Positions 43,450 to 54,800 of a stretch of 64,000 nucleotides of DNA are shown here, in pieces; the stretch's first letter is position 1; every line of letters begins with the position of its first letter. Under the pieces are notes generated by a model. The model saw only the letters and a list, made by a program, of their open reading frames with translations. It searched no databases and was not told the DNA's origin. Both the position numbers and the translations under genes were made by a program. Source of the DNA: Nipponacmea schrenckii (Eukaryota > Mollusca > Gastropoda > Lottiidae); NCBI GenBank assembly GCA_030562195.1, contig JAUJPP010000012.1, forward strand, positions 20,026,001 to 20,090,000, read 5' to 3'.

Positions 43450-44669
43450 ATGAAATTGTGTTCATTTTTTACACTTGTCTTGTGATACAATATAACACAC
43501 AGTAATTCTTGTAATGGAACAACCAGTCAATGTGGTAAATAACACTTTTCTTTGGTAAATTGGTTGACTTAGCTTGGCTCACAACCATTTTCAGCTCTCT
43601 ATAATTTTGTTTCATTACAAACACAAAATTTCAATACACCTCTATCTTCACAAAATAATATTGCTTACCATTGTATGCCATTGCTAGCATACAATTTCTG
43701 AATTTTTGTTACAATTCTGTATTTTCATAACAATACTAGACTTCAATACCATCACAAAATGCTACATATTCAGCTTAATTTTCATAAATGGTAAATTCGT
43801 GTTGAAAATTGAGGTGCCTTCAATGTCATTCTTTATGGGCAATAACCCATTGTATCTGCCATTCTAATTATTCAAGGGCAAAAACTCATTGTATCTGCCA
43901 GTCTACTAAATCAAGGGCAGTAACCCATTGTATTAGCCTGTCTAATAAATAAGGGAAATAACCCATTGTAACAACTTGCACCTTATTACATCATAATATA
44001 TACTTTTATTGACTAAGTGTAAAACTATACCATGTCAATTCTCATTCTTTAACTTCTGAGTATATAAGCAGTATCATTTGCAATGTTGGCCTGGTAATAT
44101 ATATCAAACTTGTTGACACCTGGGTCATAATCTCATATGTAAACTTGAAATACAGTTATGAAAATGATTATTAAAAACTTGCTAAAGAATCACTAGAGAA
44201 AAATGACTATCATCAAATTCAAAAAAAAGATAATTCCACAATATTTCAAAAAAAATTTACAATTCTATTATATTTTTTAAGAACAGAAAATCTACATGGC
44301 AAAATAAAGCTGGTGGGCTGAAAATCTCTTTAACAGGTGCAATAAGAAACAACATTAAAAGATACAGTTTGGTATCTTTGCAACAAATATGAAATTTGAA
44401 AAAAAAAAAACTGAATGCACAAAATTGACAACAAAAAATTGGTGATGAAAATTAATATGAAATCACAAATAAAGCAACAAGTAACAACATTTTCAATTTT
44501 TAATTCCAATTAAAAATTGTCTGAAACCTTGAAAATTTTTAATGAAGCAATCTTGGTTGCACTATAGAACTCACATATATTGACATGAGGGATGGCCATT
44601 TGCAAAGCACAATAAGCATAACATGATCGATTATAATTTTAAAATAAAACCCATGTCTTCCCTTCGATT

Positions 44670-45650
44670 TTAATTGCCTTGTTTGAACGAAACTTGCAAG
44701 GCACGTCCATTGTAGTAATAGCCATTTAAACATTGTATTGCGTTGGCTGCTTCATTCAAGTTGGTCATGGTCACGAACCCATAACCTTTACACATATTCT
44801 TGGCAGTGTCATGAATAACGTTCACTTTTGTCACACTGCCAAACGGGCTGAATAATTGCCACAAAGTTTTCTCGTCAGCATCGCTGCCGATGTTATACAC
44901 GAAGATCACATGACCTTGATTTCCTTGACCTCCAGGACCCATCATCATTGGATTATAACGGAATCGGTTTCCGCCTCCTTGGTTCCTCATTGGTCCACCT
45001 CGACTGTTTGCATTCATTGGACCGCCATGCCCGAATCGTGGACCTTGCGTCATAGCTGGTGGGAATACTGGTGGGCGAACTTTCTTAGAATTATCATCAG
45101 CATATTTAATCATCAGAGCATCAGTCTCTCCTGGCGGGACTTTCCCGCTTAGCTGCTTAATCGCGGCATCAGCTGATTCCTTTTTATCGTAGAGAACAAA
45201 TCCAACACGTCGAGAAATCCCAGTGGAAGGCTCGATCAATACACGAGATTGAATTATTTGTCCAAATCCTTCAAACATGGCAATTAGTTCCTGTTCTTTC
45301 CAAGTAGATGGAATATTTCTAACGTACAAGTTCGCTCCTTTGATAGTATCGCCACCTGGACGTGCAAACGCTACTTTGATTCTCTTATTTTGTAACTGTA
45401 GTCCGTTTAATGTGTGAACTGCCCGCGCTGCATCCTCCACGGATTGATAGTCAACGAACCCGAATCCATAACTGTAGCCTGAAGCGCGATCTCGGATAAC
45501 TTTGGACGATTTGATTGGTCCAATACTGGTGAACATAGAAATGAATTCTTCATCTGATAAGGTTTGTGGTAAGTAATTTATGATCAAGTTGGTTGTTCTT
45601 CTATCCATATTTCCTCCATCATCCACTCCGTGCTCCATGCAGGCCTCCAT
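44670..45650 (-). CDS. ELAVL: ELAV/Hu-like RNA-binding protein, intronless coding region
   Basis: A single uninterrupted frame of 326 residues has three RNA recognition motifs in the ELAV arrangement: RRM1 at about 20-98 (RNP2 LIINYLP, RNP1 YGFGFVDY), RRM2 at about 106-185 (NLYVRNIP, RRVGFVLY), a Gly/Met/Asn-rich hinge at about 200-245, and RRM3 at about 247-324 (VIFVYNIG, KGYGFVTM). The first Met in frame is taken as the start. Hu proteins bind AU-rich elements and control mRNA stability and splicing, mostly in neurons. Vertebrate ELAVL genes are split within the RRMs, so an intronless body suggests a retrocopy origin or intron loss; all RNP motifs are intact, so it is not decayed. A plausible 3' splice acceptor lies 25 bases upstream (exon start at 45675). 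Which ELAVL paralogue it is cannot be told. Confidence 0.94.
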   Translation of the reverse strand: MEACMEHGVDDGGNMDRRTTNLIINYLPQTLSDEEFISMFTSIGPIKSSKVIRDRASGYSYGFGFVDYQSVEDAARAVHTLNGLQLQNKRIKVAFARPGGDTIKGANLYVRNIPSTWKEQELIAMFEGFGQIIQSRVLIEPSTGISRRVGFVLYDKKESADAAIKQLSGKVPPGETDALMIKYADDNSKKVRPPVFPPAMTQGPRFGHGGPMNANSRGGPMRNQGGGNRFRYNPMMMGPGGQGNQGHVIFVYNIGSDADEKTLWQLFSPFGSVTKVNVIHDTAKNMCKGYGFVTMTNLNEAANAIQCLNGYYYNGRALQVSFKQGN

Positions 45651-45931
45651 CTTAACCCACTTCGACTCTTCTTTACTGCATCCATGAGAAAGTTAAAAAT
45701 AAAAAAAAAATATAAAAAAAATATAAAAACACCTGGGAAAATAAAAAAGAAATATTTAAGTAATTGGGGCATCCATTCACATTGGGCAGAGGGACAGGCC
45801 TATAGTTATTTAAGTAATTGAGGCATCCATTTGACAGTGGGGTGGGCTAGTTATTACACAAGTCTACTGATTGCTGAAAGATTCAGCCAAGCTTGTAAAA
45901 AGGATTATTCAACAAAATACTGATTAAATAT

Positions 45932-46480
45932 TAAAGGGATTGTAAAGAGATTTCTTAAAATTTTTTAGTGTATTGGGAGCACTGATAACATTCAAGTTTT
46001 TTCAATCCGACGTCTGTGGTTCCCGTAATTCCATTAAAGTTAAATATTTGATGTCACTAATCACAAAATATACTTAAATTAAATAAGGCCTTCTCGATCA
46101 GTGATGTCATCAAAAGCTTAGTTTTATTCAGCCTAATTAAAATATAGACCTAACTTTCGTTCGTATTTTATTAGTTTCGTTTCAAATGTTTCTATTAGTT
46201 ATTGTCTTTGTACGTAACCACTACTGCTAGGTCTAACACTACCCTTTAATACGGACTGTTTGAATGACCTTTGACCTAACTCACGTACAAAGCCAATAGC
46301 TAATAAAAACATTCGAAACGAAACTAATAAAATATGAAAGAAAGTTAAGTCTATATTTTAATTAGACTGAGTTTTATTGGAACCACAGATGTCTGACTGA
46401 AAATTGGTATGGTGGAATGTTTTCTCAATGCACATAAATATTCAGGAATCTTTTCAGTCCTAGTAAATTATATCTCTTGG
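45932..46480. repeat. Fold-back MITE with a second fold-back nested inside
   Basis: The outer element has the ACTGATAGCATCAATTT family arms: AAAGGGATTGTAAAGAG with GACGTCTGTGGTTCCCG on the left and GGAACCACAGATGTCTGACTG on the right. Between them, 46133-46366 is itself a long inverted repeat: TAATTAAAATATAGACCTAA through TTTGTACGTAA on the left, CACGTACAAAGCCAATAGC to GTCTATATTTTAATTA on the right. AGTTTTATT occurs on both sides of the inner element and may be its target duplication. Confidence 0.75.
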
Positions 46481-46626
46481 TTTGAGTCTAGCAGTCTTTT
46501 CCTTTCATTTTATATAACAAGTACCGTTAAGTACCTTCTATTGGTTCCAAAAAAAAATCTTTTGCATCATTTGGCATTATAATTTAAAATACTAACTCAA
46601 ATAGAAGCAACAAGTCATATCTAGCT

Positions 46627-46880
46627 ATAAAAGGGATTGTTAAGAGGTCCTCTTATTTTTGTGACACTGACAGCATCAATTTGCACCTTTCAAATTTTCA
46701 ATCAGGTGTCTTTGGTTCACAATTCCAAAAAAACTAAGTGTTTGATAACATCAATTATTGAAAACTAAGTTATCGGAATTGCAGGAACTACAGATGTCTG
46801 TATAAAATTTGGAATGGTGTAAATCGATTCTACCAGTTTTCCCTGATAAACATAAACTTGATTACAATCCTTTTGAAAGC
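46627..46880. repeat. Complete fold-back MITE, ACTGATAGCATCAATTT family
   Basis: Left: AAAGGGATTGTTAAGAGG, GACACTGACAGCATCAATTTGC, CAATCAGGTGTCTTTGG, AACTAAGTGTTTGATAACATC. The right half is its complement in reverse order, ending GATTACAATCCTTTTGAAAG. The whole element is close to a single palindrome of about 250 bp and has no coding capacity. Confidence 0.78.
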
Positions 46881-47934
46881 TCAATAATATTTCTTTTAAA
46901 TGCTTTTATAAAATACTTGCACAGGTTGTAAAGTTTTCTTGTTTTTTTTTATGTAAAATCAAAAAAATAATATATAATAATCATTCATAAAAAAAATAAT
47001 CTGATTTTAAAAATTAAAAAAAAAAAGAATTACCTTCAACTTCAATTGCAGAAGAAAAAAAACTAGAAAAATATTTGCTTCAAAATGGAGCAAACTTTTT
47101 AAAACCTTGAAAAAAAACTTGAAAAATATAAATGAAAAAATATAATAAAAATATGGAAAAAAAAATAATTTGAGTTTTAAAAAAATGGCAAAAAAAGGCC
47201 CTACCCTTAGTCCAACAAAGTCCCTTGTAATGCTATGTGAGTTTTTGTAATGCCAATGCAGACATTGTTTTTGTTTTAGTTTAAGGTAAACCAAATTCAC
47301 AAGGCTATATTTATGGCCTATATTTAAACATGCAGTTTGATTTTATTTAGATCTAAATCTTAATAGAATCTATATAGATCTATAAGTTAGTTTTGGCTTT
47401 TGCTGAGATCTTTATTTCTTTACAAAAATTTGTTGAGTGTTATAGTAGGGCAGTAGGCCTGGACTGGCTACACCTCTGGCTCTATACTAGAGTTTACTTT
47501 TTCCTTGTGTTAGGCATTAAAATCATAAACTCCAGCGCAATCATTGTAATAAAAAAGTCCAAGTTGCAGGAAGCGGAAAAAGGCTTAAAAATTATAATGA
47601 TGAAAAAAATCAAAAAAGAAAATGTGGCCTTTTAAATTTCTTTATGCCACTTCAGATAGACAAAGAATATTTATGTAAATAACCTTTCCATGAGAGATCG
47701 GTTTATCGGAAACAGTTTTTTGGACGATCGTACAAATTCTTGATCTATTAGGAATTGAAATAACAAAGAATATATCCCTCTCACCTTTCGTGTTCAGAGC
47801 GAAAATGGCCGGTAGAGAAATGCGCCTGCGTGAATAGTAATTTCCATTTTATGGACAGCCATCTTGACAAAAGTTTACACATTTTTTTATGGAGAGCAGT
47901 TTGTTCAAAATATGAAAGATTCTTTAACAGAATG

Positions 47935-49075
47935 GCAAATTTAGTATTGGTGAGCTTATTTATTCACAGAGAGCTGAATTAAATAACAGAATGACAAATT
48001 AGGTATTGGTTTGCTTATTTATTCACAGGGAGCTGGGTTCAATAATAGTAGGACAAATTTATTATTTGTGAGCTTATTTATTCACAGAGAGCTGGGAATT
48101 CCAATAATAACAGTAGGACAAATTTATTATTTGTGAGCTTATTTATTCACAGAGAGCTGAATTTAATAACAGAATGACAAATTTAGTATTGGTGAGCTTA
48201 TTTATTCACAAAGAGCTCAATTTATTCACAGAATGACAAATTTAGTATCAGTAAGCTCATTATTCACAGAGAATTTTATAATAGTATAACAAAATTCATA
48301 TTAGTGAGATAATTTATTCACAAAGATCAATTTAATAAGAGTATAACAAAATTCATATTGGTCAGATAATTTATTCACAAAGATCAATTTAATAAGAGTA
48401 TAACAAAATTCATATTGGTGAGCTCATATATTCATAGAGAGCTCAATTTAATAAAGTATAACAAAATTCATATTGGTCAGATAATTTATTCACAAAGAGC
48501 TGAATTTAATAAGAGTATAACAAAATTCATATTGGTGAGCTCATATATTCATAGAGAGCTGAATTTAATAATAGAACAAATTTAGTATTGGTGAGCTTAT
48601 TTATTCACAGAGAGCTCAATTTAATAACAGAATGACAAATTTAGTATCAGTAATCTCATTATTCACAGAGAGCTGAATTTAATAATAGTATAACAAAATT
48701 CATATAGTAAGCTCATTTTTTCACAAGAGCTGAATAAAGTAACAAGTTTAGTATAGATAATTTTTACAAAAAATAAAATATAGATCAAATTCAGTATTAT
48801 GAGCTCATTTTTATTCACTAAAGAGCTGAATTTAATAATAGGACAAATTTAGTATTGGTGAGCTTATTTATTCACAGAGAGCTGAATTTAATAACAGAAT
48901 GACAAATTTAGTATTGGTGAGCTTATTTATTCACAGTGAGCTGAATTTAATAACAGAATGACAAATTTAGTATTGGTGAGATAATTTATTCAAAGAGAGC
49001 TGAATAAAGTAACTAAGTTTAGTCATAGATAATTTGGTTACAAAAAATAAAATATAGATTTAAATCAGTATATGG
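47935..49075. repeat. 1.1-kb tandem array, about 60-bp unit, directly 3' of TOR1AIP
   Basis: About 18 copies of a unit: GAGAGCTGAATTTAATAACA, GAATGACAAATTTAGTATTG, GTGAGCTTATTTATTCACA. Variants replace the second part with GAGTATAACAAAATTCATAT. The array begins about 28 bases after the TOR1AIP stop codon. Most units read AATAAATAAGC on the minus strand, which places a canonical poly(A) signal in nearly every unit in the sense of that gene. Confidence 0.93.
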
Positions 49076-49102
49076 AGCTCATTTTGTGACTATGCACTAA
49101 AG

Positions 49103-50358
49103 CTAGTAACAGTTGGATGAAGAAGCAATGGATTCAGGATGAACAATAACAATGTTATTAGCTACACGGCTCATCAGGGCATCCACTTTATCTGTCTCTA
49201 GTTCTCTTTCCCACGACTGTTTTAACATAGCTTCGGCAGCACGTGGACTGATATCATTTTCAACATGGAGCACCATTATTATCATTACATCCTTATAAGG
49301 AGCATTGTCATTATCACAATAGCCATGAAGCAGAAGGGCTGCAGACGGACTCAAAAGTTCCAAATGTTCGACAATCACTGATTTGTAATCGTTTTCTAGA
49401 AAACTACGCAATTGGTTATCAAATTCCAGCTTTTGTTTATTAGTGGATTCTGTCGTTAATTTCCCAACATCAACAATGGGGGAGCCACGGGTCACCACCA
49501 TACTAGCAGAATCAAATTCAGCACTGATTTTTCGAGCCAAACAAGTCCCCACATCGAATTTATCATCATTTGCTGGTTTAGATTTGGTCACGAATAACAA
49601 TATTGCTGGATAATCAGGATTAGATACATTTAAAACATGTTTTCCAGACGCTTTCACTGTACGCCAAAACCGATTTTCCTGTGCCGGAAACAACGGTTTG
49701 AAATTGTCAATATTTTGGACGAATGTTTCGAATTGATTGAACGATACCATTGGTTTTGAGTTTGGTGAAGAATTTCCAAAATAGAGAGCCAAAAAAAATA
49801 GCAACAATTGCTAAAACTATAATTACAATGTTCATTAAATTTTGACCGACATCTTCGCTATGTTTTGCTGATGAAGATGATTGGACAGATTCATCATTCT
49901 TACTATCAGTTGGTTGTTCAGACTCACGTTGAGGAAGATTAGAAAAAAGCTTAAATGGAGATGTGGTGCCCGGTCTTGATTGACTTGGAGAAGATCCGTA
50001 GCGATGATCTATGGATGTAGATACTGGCGATGGGCTGTTACTGTAATCAGAATCTGAAACTATAGATGAATTGTTGCTAGATAAGGACTGGTTCGGGCCG
50101 CTACGTGTACGGATGGAATAATCACTAGTTGAAGCTGTGGATCTTGTAGAGCGGCTGGTCAAGTCTGGCATCGATGAATTCAAATTTTCCTTTCTGGTCA
50201 ATCTTGGCGATCCTGTAAGGCCTATGGTTGGTGGTAAACTACAACTTCCGTCTACACTATCATCTGCATCCATTTCTTCTTCTGTTCCATCATTGGTATC
50301 ATTTTCACTCTCTGTTTGCGTTTCATTTTTGCTTATTTTTCCGAGGTCGCATTTTAAT
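49103..50358 (-). pseudogene. TOR1AIP: Torsin-activating LAP1/LULL1 (TOR1AIP) homologue with a one-base frame break
   Basis: The last exon begins at 50358 (AG acceptor). A first frame, with its first in-frame Met at 50273, encodes a Ser-rich nucleoplasmic/cytosolic region and the start of a membrane helix (NIVIIVLAIVAI). A second frame continues the helix (LALYF) and the luminal domain to the stop at 49103. The two frames meet in a run of eight T (minus strand, 49791-49798); with seven they would join into one helix and one protein. The luminal part has HGYCDNDNAPYKDVMIIMVL and LMSRVANNIVIVHPE, which match LAP1/LULL1 (compare YCDHENAAFKDV and LWSRISHLVLPV); the SR motif aligns with the arginine finger that activates torsin ATPases. 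Sequence error is the likeliest cause, as the rest is intact. An open frame continues upstream of Met 50273 to 50358, so the real start may be in another exon. Confidence 0.85.
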
Positions 50359-51869
50359 CTGAAATGAAAAACACATTTATAGTAGAATAGTTAGCTGTCG
50401 ACCAGTTGACATATCGACGAAGTGACAAGATACCTTGAACTAAGCTAATAAATAAGTCAAAGTGTGGGTTGAGTTTAGAATATGATGCCCTAAGCCTAAC
50501 AACTTTCCTTAATTCACAAAACTGCACCCTGAGTTTGACAATGGCTACTATGCTGATCACAGCGATGTCTTTGCTTGCTCAGTGCTCTGCTAAAATGACG
50601 AGTTAAAATAAGATGCTGTCGAAATGTCGAGCATTTTATTTGATCATTCACTTTTTTATTTGCCCTGCTCTTGTTGGCCAAAGATTCGCTTTGAAATGGT
50701 GAAAATCTATTCCGTAACTTCATTTTTTCACAAATCATAAAAAATGTGCAACGTGTTCACATATTTATTTCTTATCAAATAATAAATAGGGAAGTAATTG
50801 CTCACTATCTTGGTTTGTAATGTCACCGTGTTATCGGCGGCCTACTTTTGATTTTGTTTCAAATTGATGTTAAAATTACCTACTTCCTGTTCTTCTTGAT
50901 AACGAAACGAAGCAATCTTTATGTAAAATTTGACATAAGCCACTAAGGTGTAAATCTTTACTTATTTAATCATATCTAATATTTATGTGCCATGTTTTTT
51001 TTTTCTTTTTTTTTTTGAAAGAGAGATTTAAATATTTGTACTATCTCTAAAAATAGTGTGTTTCTTGTCGTCTTAGCCTGGCTTCACAAGAGTTACTTCC
51101 CATAGTCCACAGTTAACAATAGCAGAACCATATAGTTATCATATTATGAGCAGAACTCGAACAAATTAAAATAAAATAGGCTTTAGCTGCAGACACAAAC
51201 AAAAACAACAAAGCAGATAGTTCTAGAACTCTGCAGCTTATCAAAGCTAAATTGGGCTCGTAAGCTCGCTAGGGTCTAGGCTAGAATCCAATATAAGACT
51301 TTAATAGTAGTCTGAAATAATTTATTGATATAAAAGAGTTGCCTCCCATGAATCAGTTTTCAACCTTTATTTACGACATCATCAAACTTGCAAGACTTGT
51401 TATCGGCTTGGCAATGTGGCATAGTCACGTGATATTGTTGTCAGTTTCAAGTTTCGGTAACGGTGAAAGATTGATCAGAGTGACACGTCGTCCTTGTCAA
51501 TGAACGGAAGTCTGTTGAGTTAAATATCAGTCTATGCAACACCTGGTAAATCATTTTCATCTTTCAGTTTTATCTAAAATTAAATTTATAGGCCTTGTCT
51601 GTCTGCCGATTGGAATTTTCTTTTAGGCGAGTGTAATCACCATAAATGACCACATATTGTTTCATGAATAAATTGGTCAATTGAAATTGTAAGAAAAAAA
51701 TCTGATTTTCTCTGAAGATGCTTTTTTTCTTACAATTATTTGTCAATAATTACTTAATATAACAGATATATCAACTTTTATTAAAGAATCTAAGAAGTAC
51801 CGTAGTATGTCTTTAAAACAACTTAAAATACCTTTTTCATTTCAGTGAGCAGCAAAAAAGGCATAAAAA
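50359..51869. promoter_or_regulatory. Head-to-head flank of TOR1AIP and SMCO4
   Basis: The two genes diverge, with about 1.5 kb between coding parts. On the minus strand 50738-50515 is an open frame with a basic product (MKLRNRFSPFQ start), but no donor in the phase needed to join the TOR1AIP exon was found, so it is probably UTR or chance. On the plus strand a likely SMCO4 first exon ends near 51547 (CAACACCTG then GTAAATC), and the coding exon has its acceptor at about 51844. Confidence 0.45.
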
Positions 51870-52037
51870 ATGAGACAGCTGAAAGGAAAAGCAAAGAAAG
51901 AGTCCAGTAAAGAAAAGAGAAAGAGAAAAGAGGAGTTCATGGCCAATAAACAGAAAGTTTGGACAGTGGTTTTACCTGTGTTGGGAGGTTTAGCATTATT
52001 AGTGGCAGCATATGTTTTTTTGAGCACCCGGCCATAA
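51870..52037 (+). CDS. SMCO4: Single-pass membrane and coiled-coil domain protein 4
   Basis: This 55-residue protein lies in one exon. The N-terminus MRQLKGKAKKESSKEKRKRK is very close to the vertebrate SMCO4 start. A lysine/arginine-rich helical segment (1-29) is followed by a membrane span at about 31-51 (VWTVVLPVLGGLALLVAAYV) and a short FLSTRP tail, matching the vertebrate ATRP. Total length is close to the human protein (59). The function is unknown. The ATG lies 26 bases after a splice acceptor (TTTCATTTCAG, ending 51844), so a 5' UTR exon lies upstream. Confidence 0.93.
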   Translation: MRQLKGKAKKESSKEKRKRKEEFMANKQKVWTVVLPVLGGLALLVAAYVFLSTRP

Positions 52038-52294
52038 GTGAATTCTTCTCAATGACTCAGATAATAGAAGTGCCTTAAAGATGTTAATTGGGTTGGTGAA
52101 TGTTTTGAAGGCATTTGCCATTACATCAGTGCAAGTGACAATGCCATTTAAAACGAAAATATATATAGGTCTGACATTGAAATGACACAAAGACATAGTT
52201 CACAACTATTTTGAATCTCGAACTGGACTCGATTTTGAAAATGGCTATAATATTTCAAAAGTCTTTAATGTTATTTCTTAGCCTTTAAATGAAA

Positions 52295-52610
52295 TGAACC
52301 TTATGGGCTAATGAAGACATGCAGCTATGCAGTGTGCAATGAGGGAAATTTTGCCAGGACAGGAGCATAAGCCTACACTTTTTGCAATATCCATCTTTAT
52401 AGGGATCTTTAACTTGCACAGCCTGTAGCACATGTAGCCCAGCTTTATTGTCCCATCCAGGCAACTAAACATTTTCCATGTCAGCCCCTCCGACCTACAT
52501 CACTGACAAGGGGAAAACTGGATTGAAAAATTTATTTTAATATCTCAGGATTAAACCCTGGACCTTCAGGTAGTGAGCAAGCCCCCCCTTGGCTACTGTT
52601 AAAATGTGAT
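52295..52610 (-). mobile_element. tRNA-derived SINE, copy D
   Basis: Read on the minus strand: a head with AGCCAAGGGGGGGCTTGCTCAC at about 52600, a B-box-like GGTCCAGGGTTTAATCC at 52552-52567, the body (CATGGAAAATGTTTAGTTGC) and the tail end near 52300 (GCCCATAAGGTTC). This is nearly full length and the best copy for head structure. Confidence 0.75.
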
Positions 52611-52964
52611 TTGAAGGCTTAGTTAAAGCATTAAGCATATTTTAAATCATGTTAGATATTCAAATGGTTGGGAAGTATGTATATGTGTATTATTTCAATG
52701 TTAGAGCCATGCAGTAGTTTTGTTTAAATGTAAAACTATGTTTTTGAATGTGAGAGAGTGATGAGTGATGGTTATGGATCTTGTTTTTAAGTTTTAAATT
52801 TTGTCATAAAACTGTTTTATTGGAAATATTTCAAGGGATATGATATATTTTATTTACCAGCTGATAAAGCTTGATTTGAAATCTCTTTAAACACTAGACA
52901 GAACAGATATATAGCTCAAGCTGGTAAAATAAAAATTTCAGGTGCCTTATGCTTGTTTTGCAGA

Positions 52965-53215
52965 TGTGTGCAATTTATGCAGTCTTGTGCTCTTTATGCA
53001 ATCTTGTGCTCTTTATGCAGTCTTGTGCTCTTTATGCAGTCTTGTGCTCTTTATGCAGTCTTGTGCTTTTTATGCAGTTTTGTGTTCTAATATGCACTGT
53101 TAAGTCCAAAAGGCAGGTTTGTGCTCTAGTTTGCACTGTTAAGTTCTAAAGGCAGATTTGTGCTCTAGTTTGCACTGTTAAGTTTTAAAGGCAGACTAGT
53201 GCTCTATATGCAGCT
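52965..53215. repeat. Short tandem repeat, 19-bp unit (CTTTATGCAGTCTTGTGCT)
   Basis: Five or six near-perfect copies of the 19-bp unit are followed by three copies of a longer derived unit (TTTGCACTGTTAAGTTCTAA plus AGGCAGATTTGTGCTCTAG). An open frame with repeated LCSLC-like residues is a by-product. Confidence 0.9.
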
Positions 53216-54434
53216 TCATGCTCTATAAGCTAGTGACTGTTCACTTCTCTATATATGCAATATTGTGCTATTTATTCATCCATCTATATTCACTATTTCG
53301 CTGCTCTATATTCAATACATATATTCAATCTTATGCTCTATAAGCTGATTATTATTTTAACTGTATATATTTTTCAACAAGGTGTTAACTTCAGTTTAAT
53401 ATTGATAAGATTTTTGTTAATATATCATACAAATGATATAAATTATTACTAGTTGTGAAAGCACTGGGATGGCAACAGATTGTATGCTAATATAATCTGA
53501 ATAGGTTTCCACCTCACTGAAACTTAATTCATTGGTTTAAAGATGTTGCGCCATTTGATTTTTGCCTATACAAATGAATTGGATGGAGTATAACGTCTTA
53601 CTCTTCTGAACCTAATGGGCTAATAAAACTTGCCCAAGGTATCCAAATGAAAAGAATGGAGTTTTTCTCCCTACTCTTCTACACCTTCTGGGCTAATGAA
53701 GATGGGCATTGCTTATACAAGCAAAGCTTTAAAAATCAAGGCAATAGTTATTGTAATGTAATTGATATCATTTAAAAAAAATTGACCTCTGACCTGTCCT
53801 GGCAAATAAATGCATTTCAAAGCATACAGGTCAGATTTAGTAAACCAATCATCTATTTGACACCCCTCAATTTTCTAATGAACTTTTCCTCACATGCATT
53901 CTTTTTATCAAAAGGATACTGTAATTATAATTGGAAGAGCTCATTTCTAAACTTTAGGGTGGTTTTGTTCCACTTTGATTTATATTCAGCCTTTACCTTT
54001 TCAACACTTCTGTTGTGTTATTCTGCCTAGTGGAAACAATGTCTGGATAATCAAGTATCAAATTTAATTGTAATATCATTTTGTGTATAATAATTGTCAA
54101 GGCAGTTTTTAAGTGAGAGTGTTCCTTTAAACCAGTGATTGTTTAAGCAAATTTTTATTGATTATATCCCTTTGCCTTTGATTTATTCACAAACTGTTGA
54201 AGTATAAAATCCAATTTGGTTTAGATAGATTTAACCTGTGGTTTGTTACATTCCATGTTATCTTTGATATTTGTAATGGACTGAAAATGACAATCCTGGT
54301 GCAAAACTGAAAGGTATGCAAGTTCCACATTATTTGCATATTCTTGGAAGTATTTGATAATAATAAACTCTTTATTTTAAATAGGTCAGAATTCGGTCTA
54401 ATACATAAGGACATGGTCCTGTCTTATATTCAGT

Positions 54435-54800
54435 CTGATGAAATATTTACTCAAGTGAAATATGTACTCAGATAGAATATGTATTCCAATGAAATATGTA
54501 CTGAAATGAAATATGTATTTAAGTGAAATATGTATTCAAATGAAATATGTACTCAAATGAAATATGTATTCCAATGAAATATGTATTCAAATGAAATATG
54601 TACTCCAATGAAATATGTACTCAAATGAAATATGTATTTAAGAGAAATATGTATTTAAGAGAAATATGTATTCCAATGAAATATGTATTTAAGTGAAATA
54701 TGTATTCCAATGAAATATGTACTCCAATGAAATATGTACTCAAATGAAATATGTATTCCAATGAAATATGTACTCAAATGAAAAATATGTACTCAAATGC
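54435..54800. repeat. Short tandem repeat (AAATGAAATATGTACTC)
   Basis: About 20 copies of a 16-17 bp unit, TGAAATATGTA followed by CTCAA, TTCCAA or TTTAAG. Variants are interspersed without clear higher order. Confidence 0.92.

Larger units (their letters stand above)
45651..47934. other. ELAV-like 5' flank with fold-back elements
   Basis: A T-rich tract (minus strand) leads to the acceptor at 45676. A candidate first non-coding exon of the ELAV-like gene is at about 47786-47880 on the minus strand, ending in GAACACGAAAG before a GTGAGAG donor; the block is the least AT-rich part of the region and contains CCGGCCATTTT. Fold-back elements occupy 45932-46480 and 46627-46880. No other gene is seen. 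Confidence 0.45.

Noticed and set aside
45584..45772. Minus-strand frame overlapping the start of the ELAV-like gene
   Set aside because: It is in another frame, runs through the T-rich pre-acceptor tract, and has no similarity to a known protein.
52949..53149. Plus-strand open frame with repeated Leu/Cys/Ser blocks
   Set aside because: It is the translation of the 19-bp tandem repeat.
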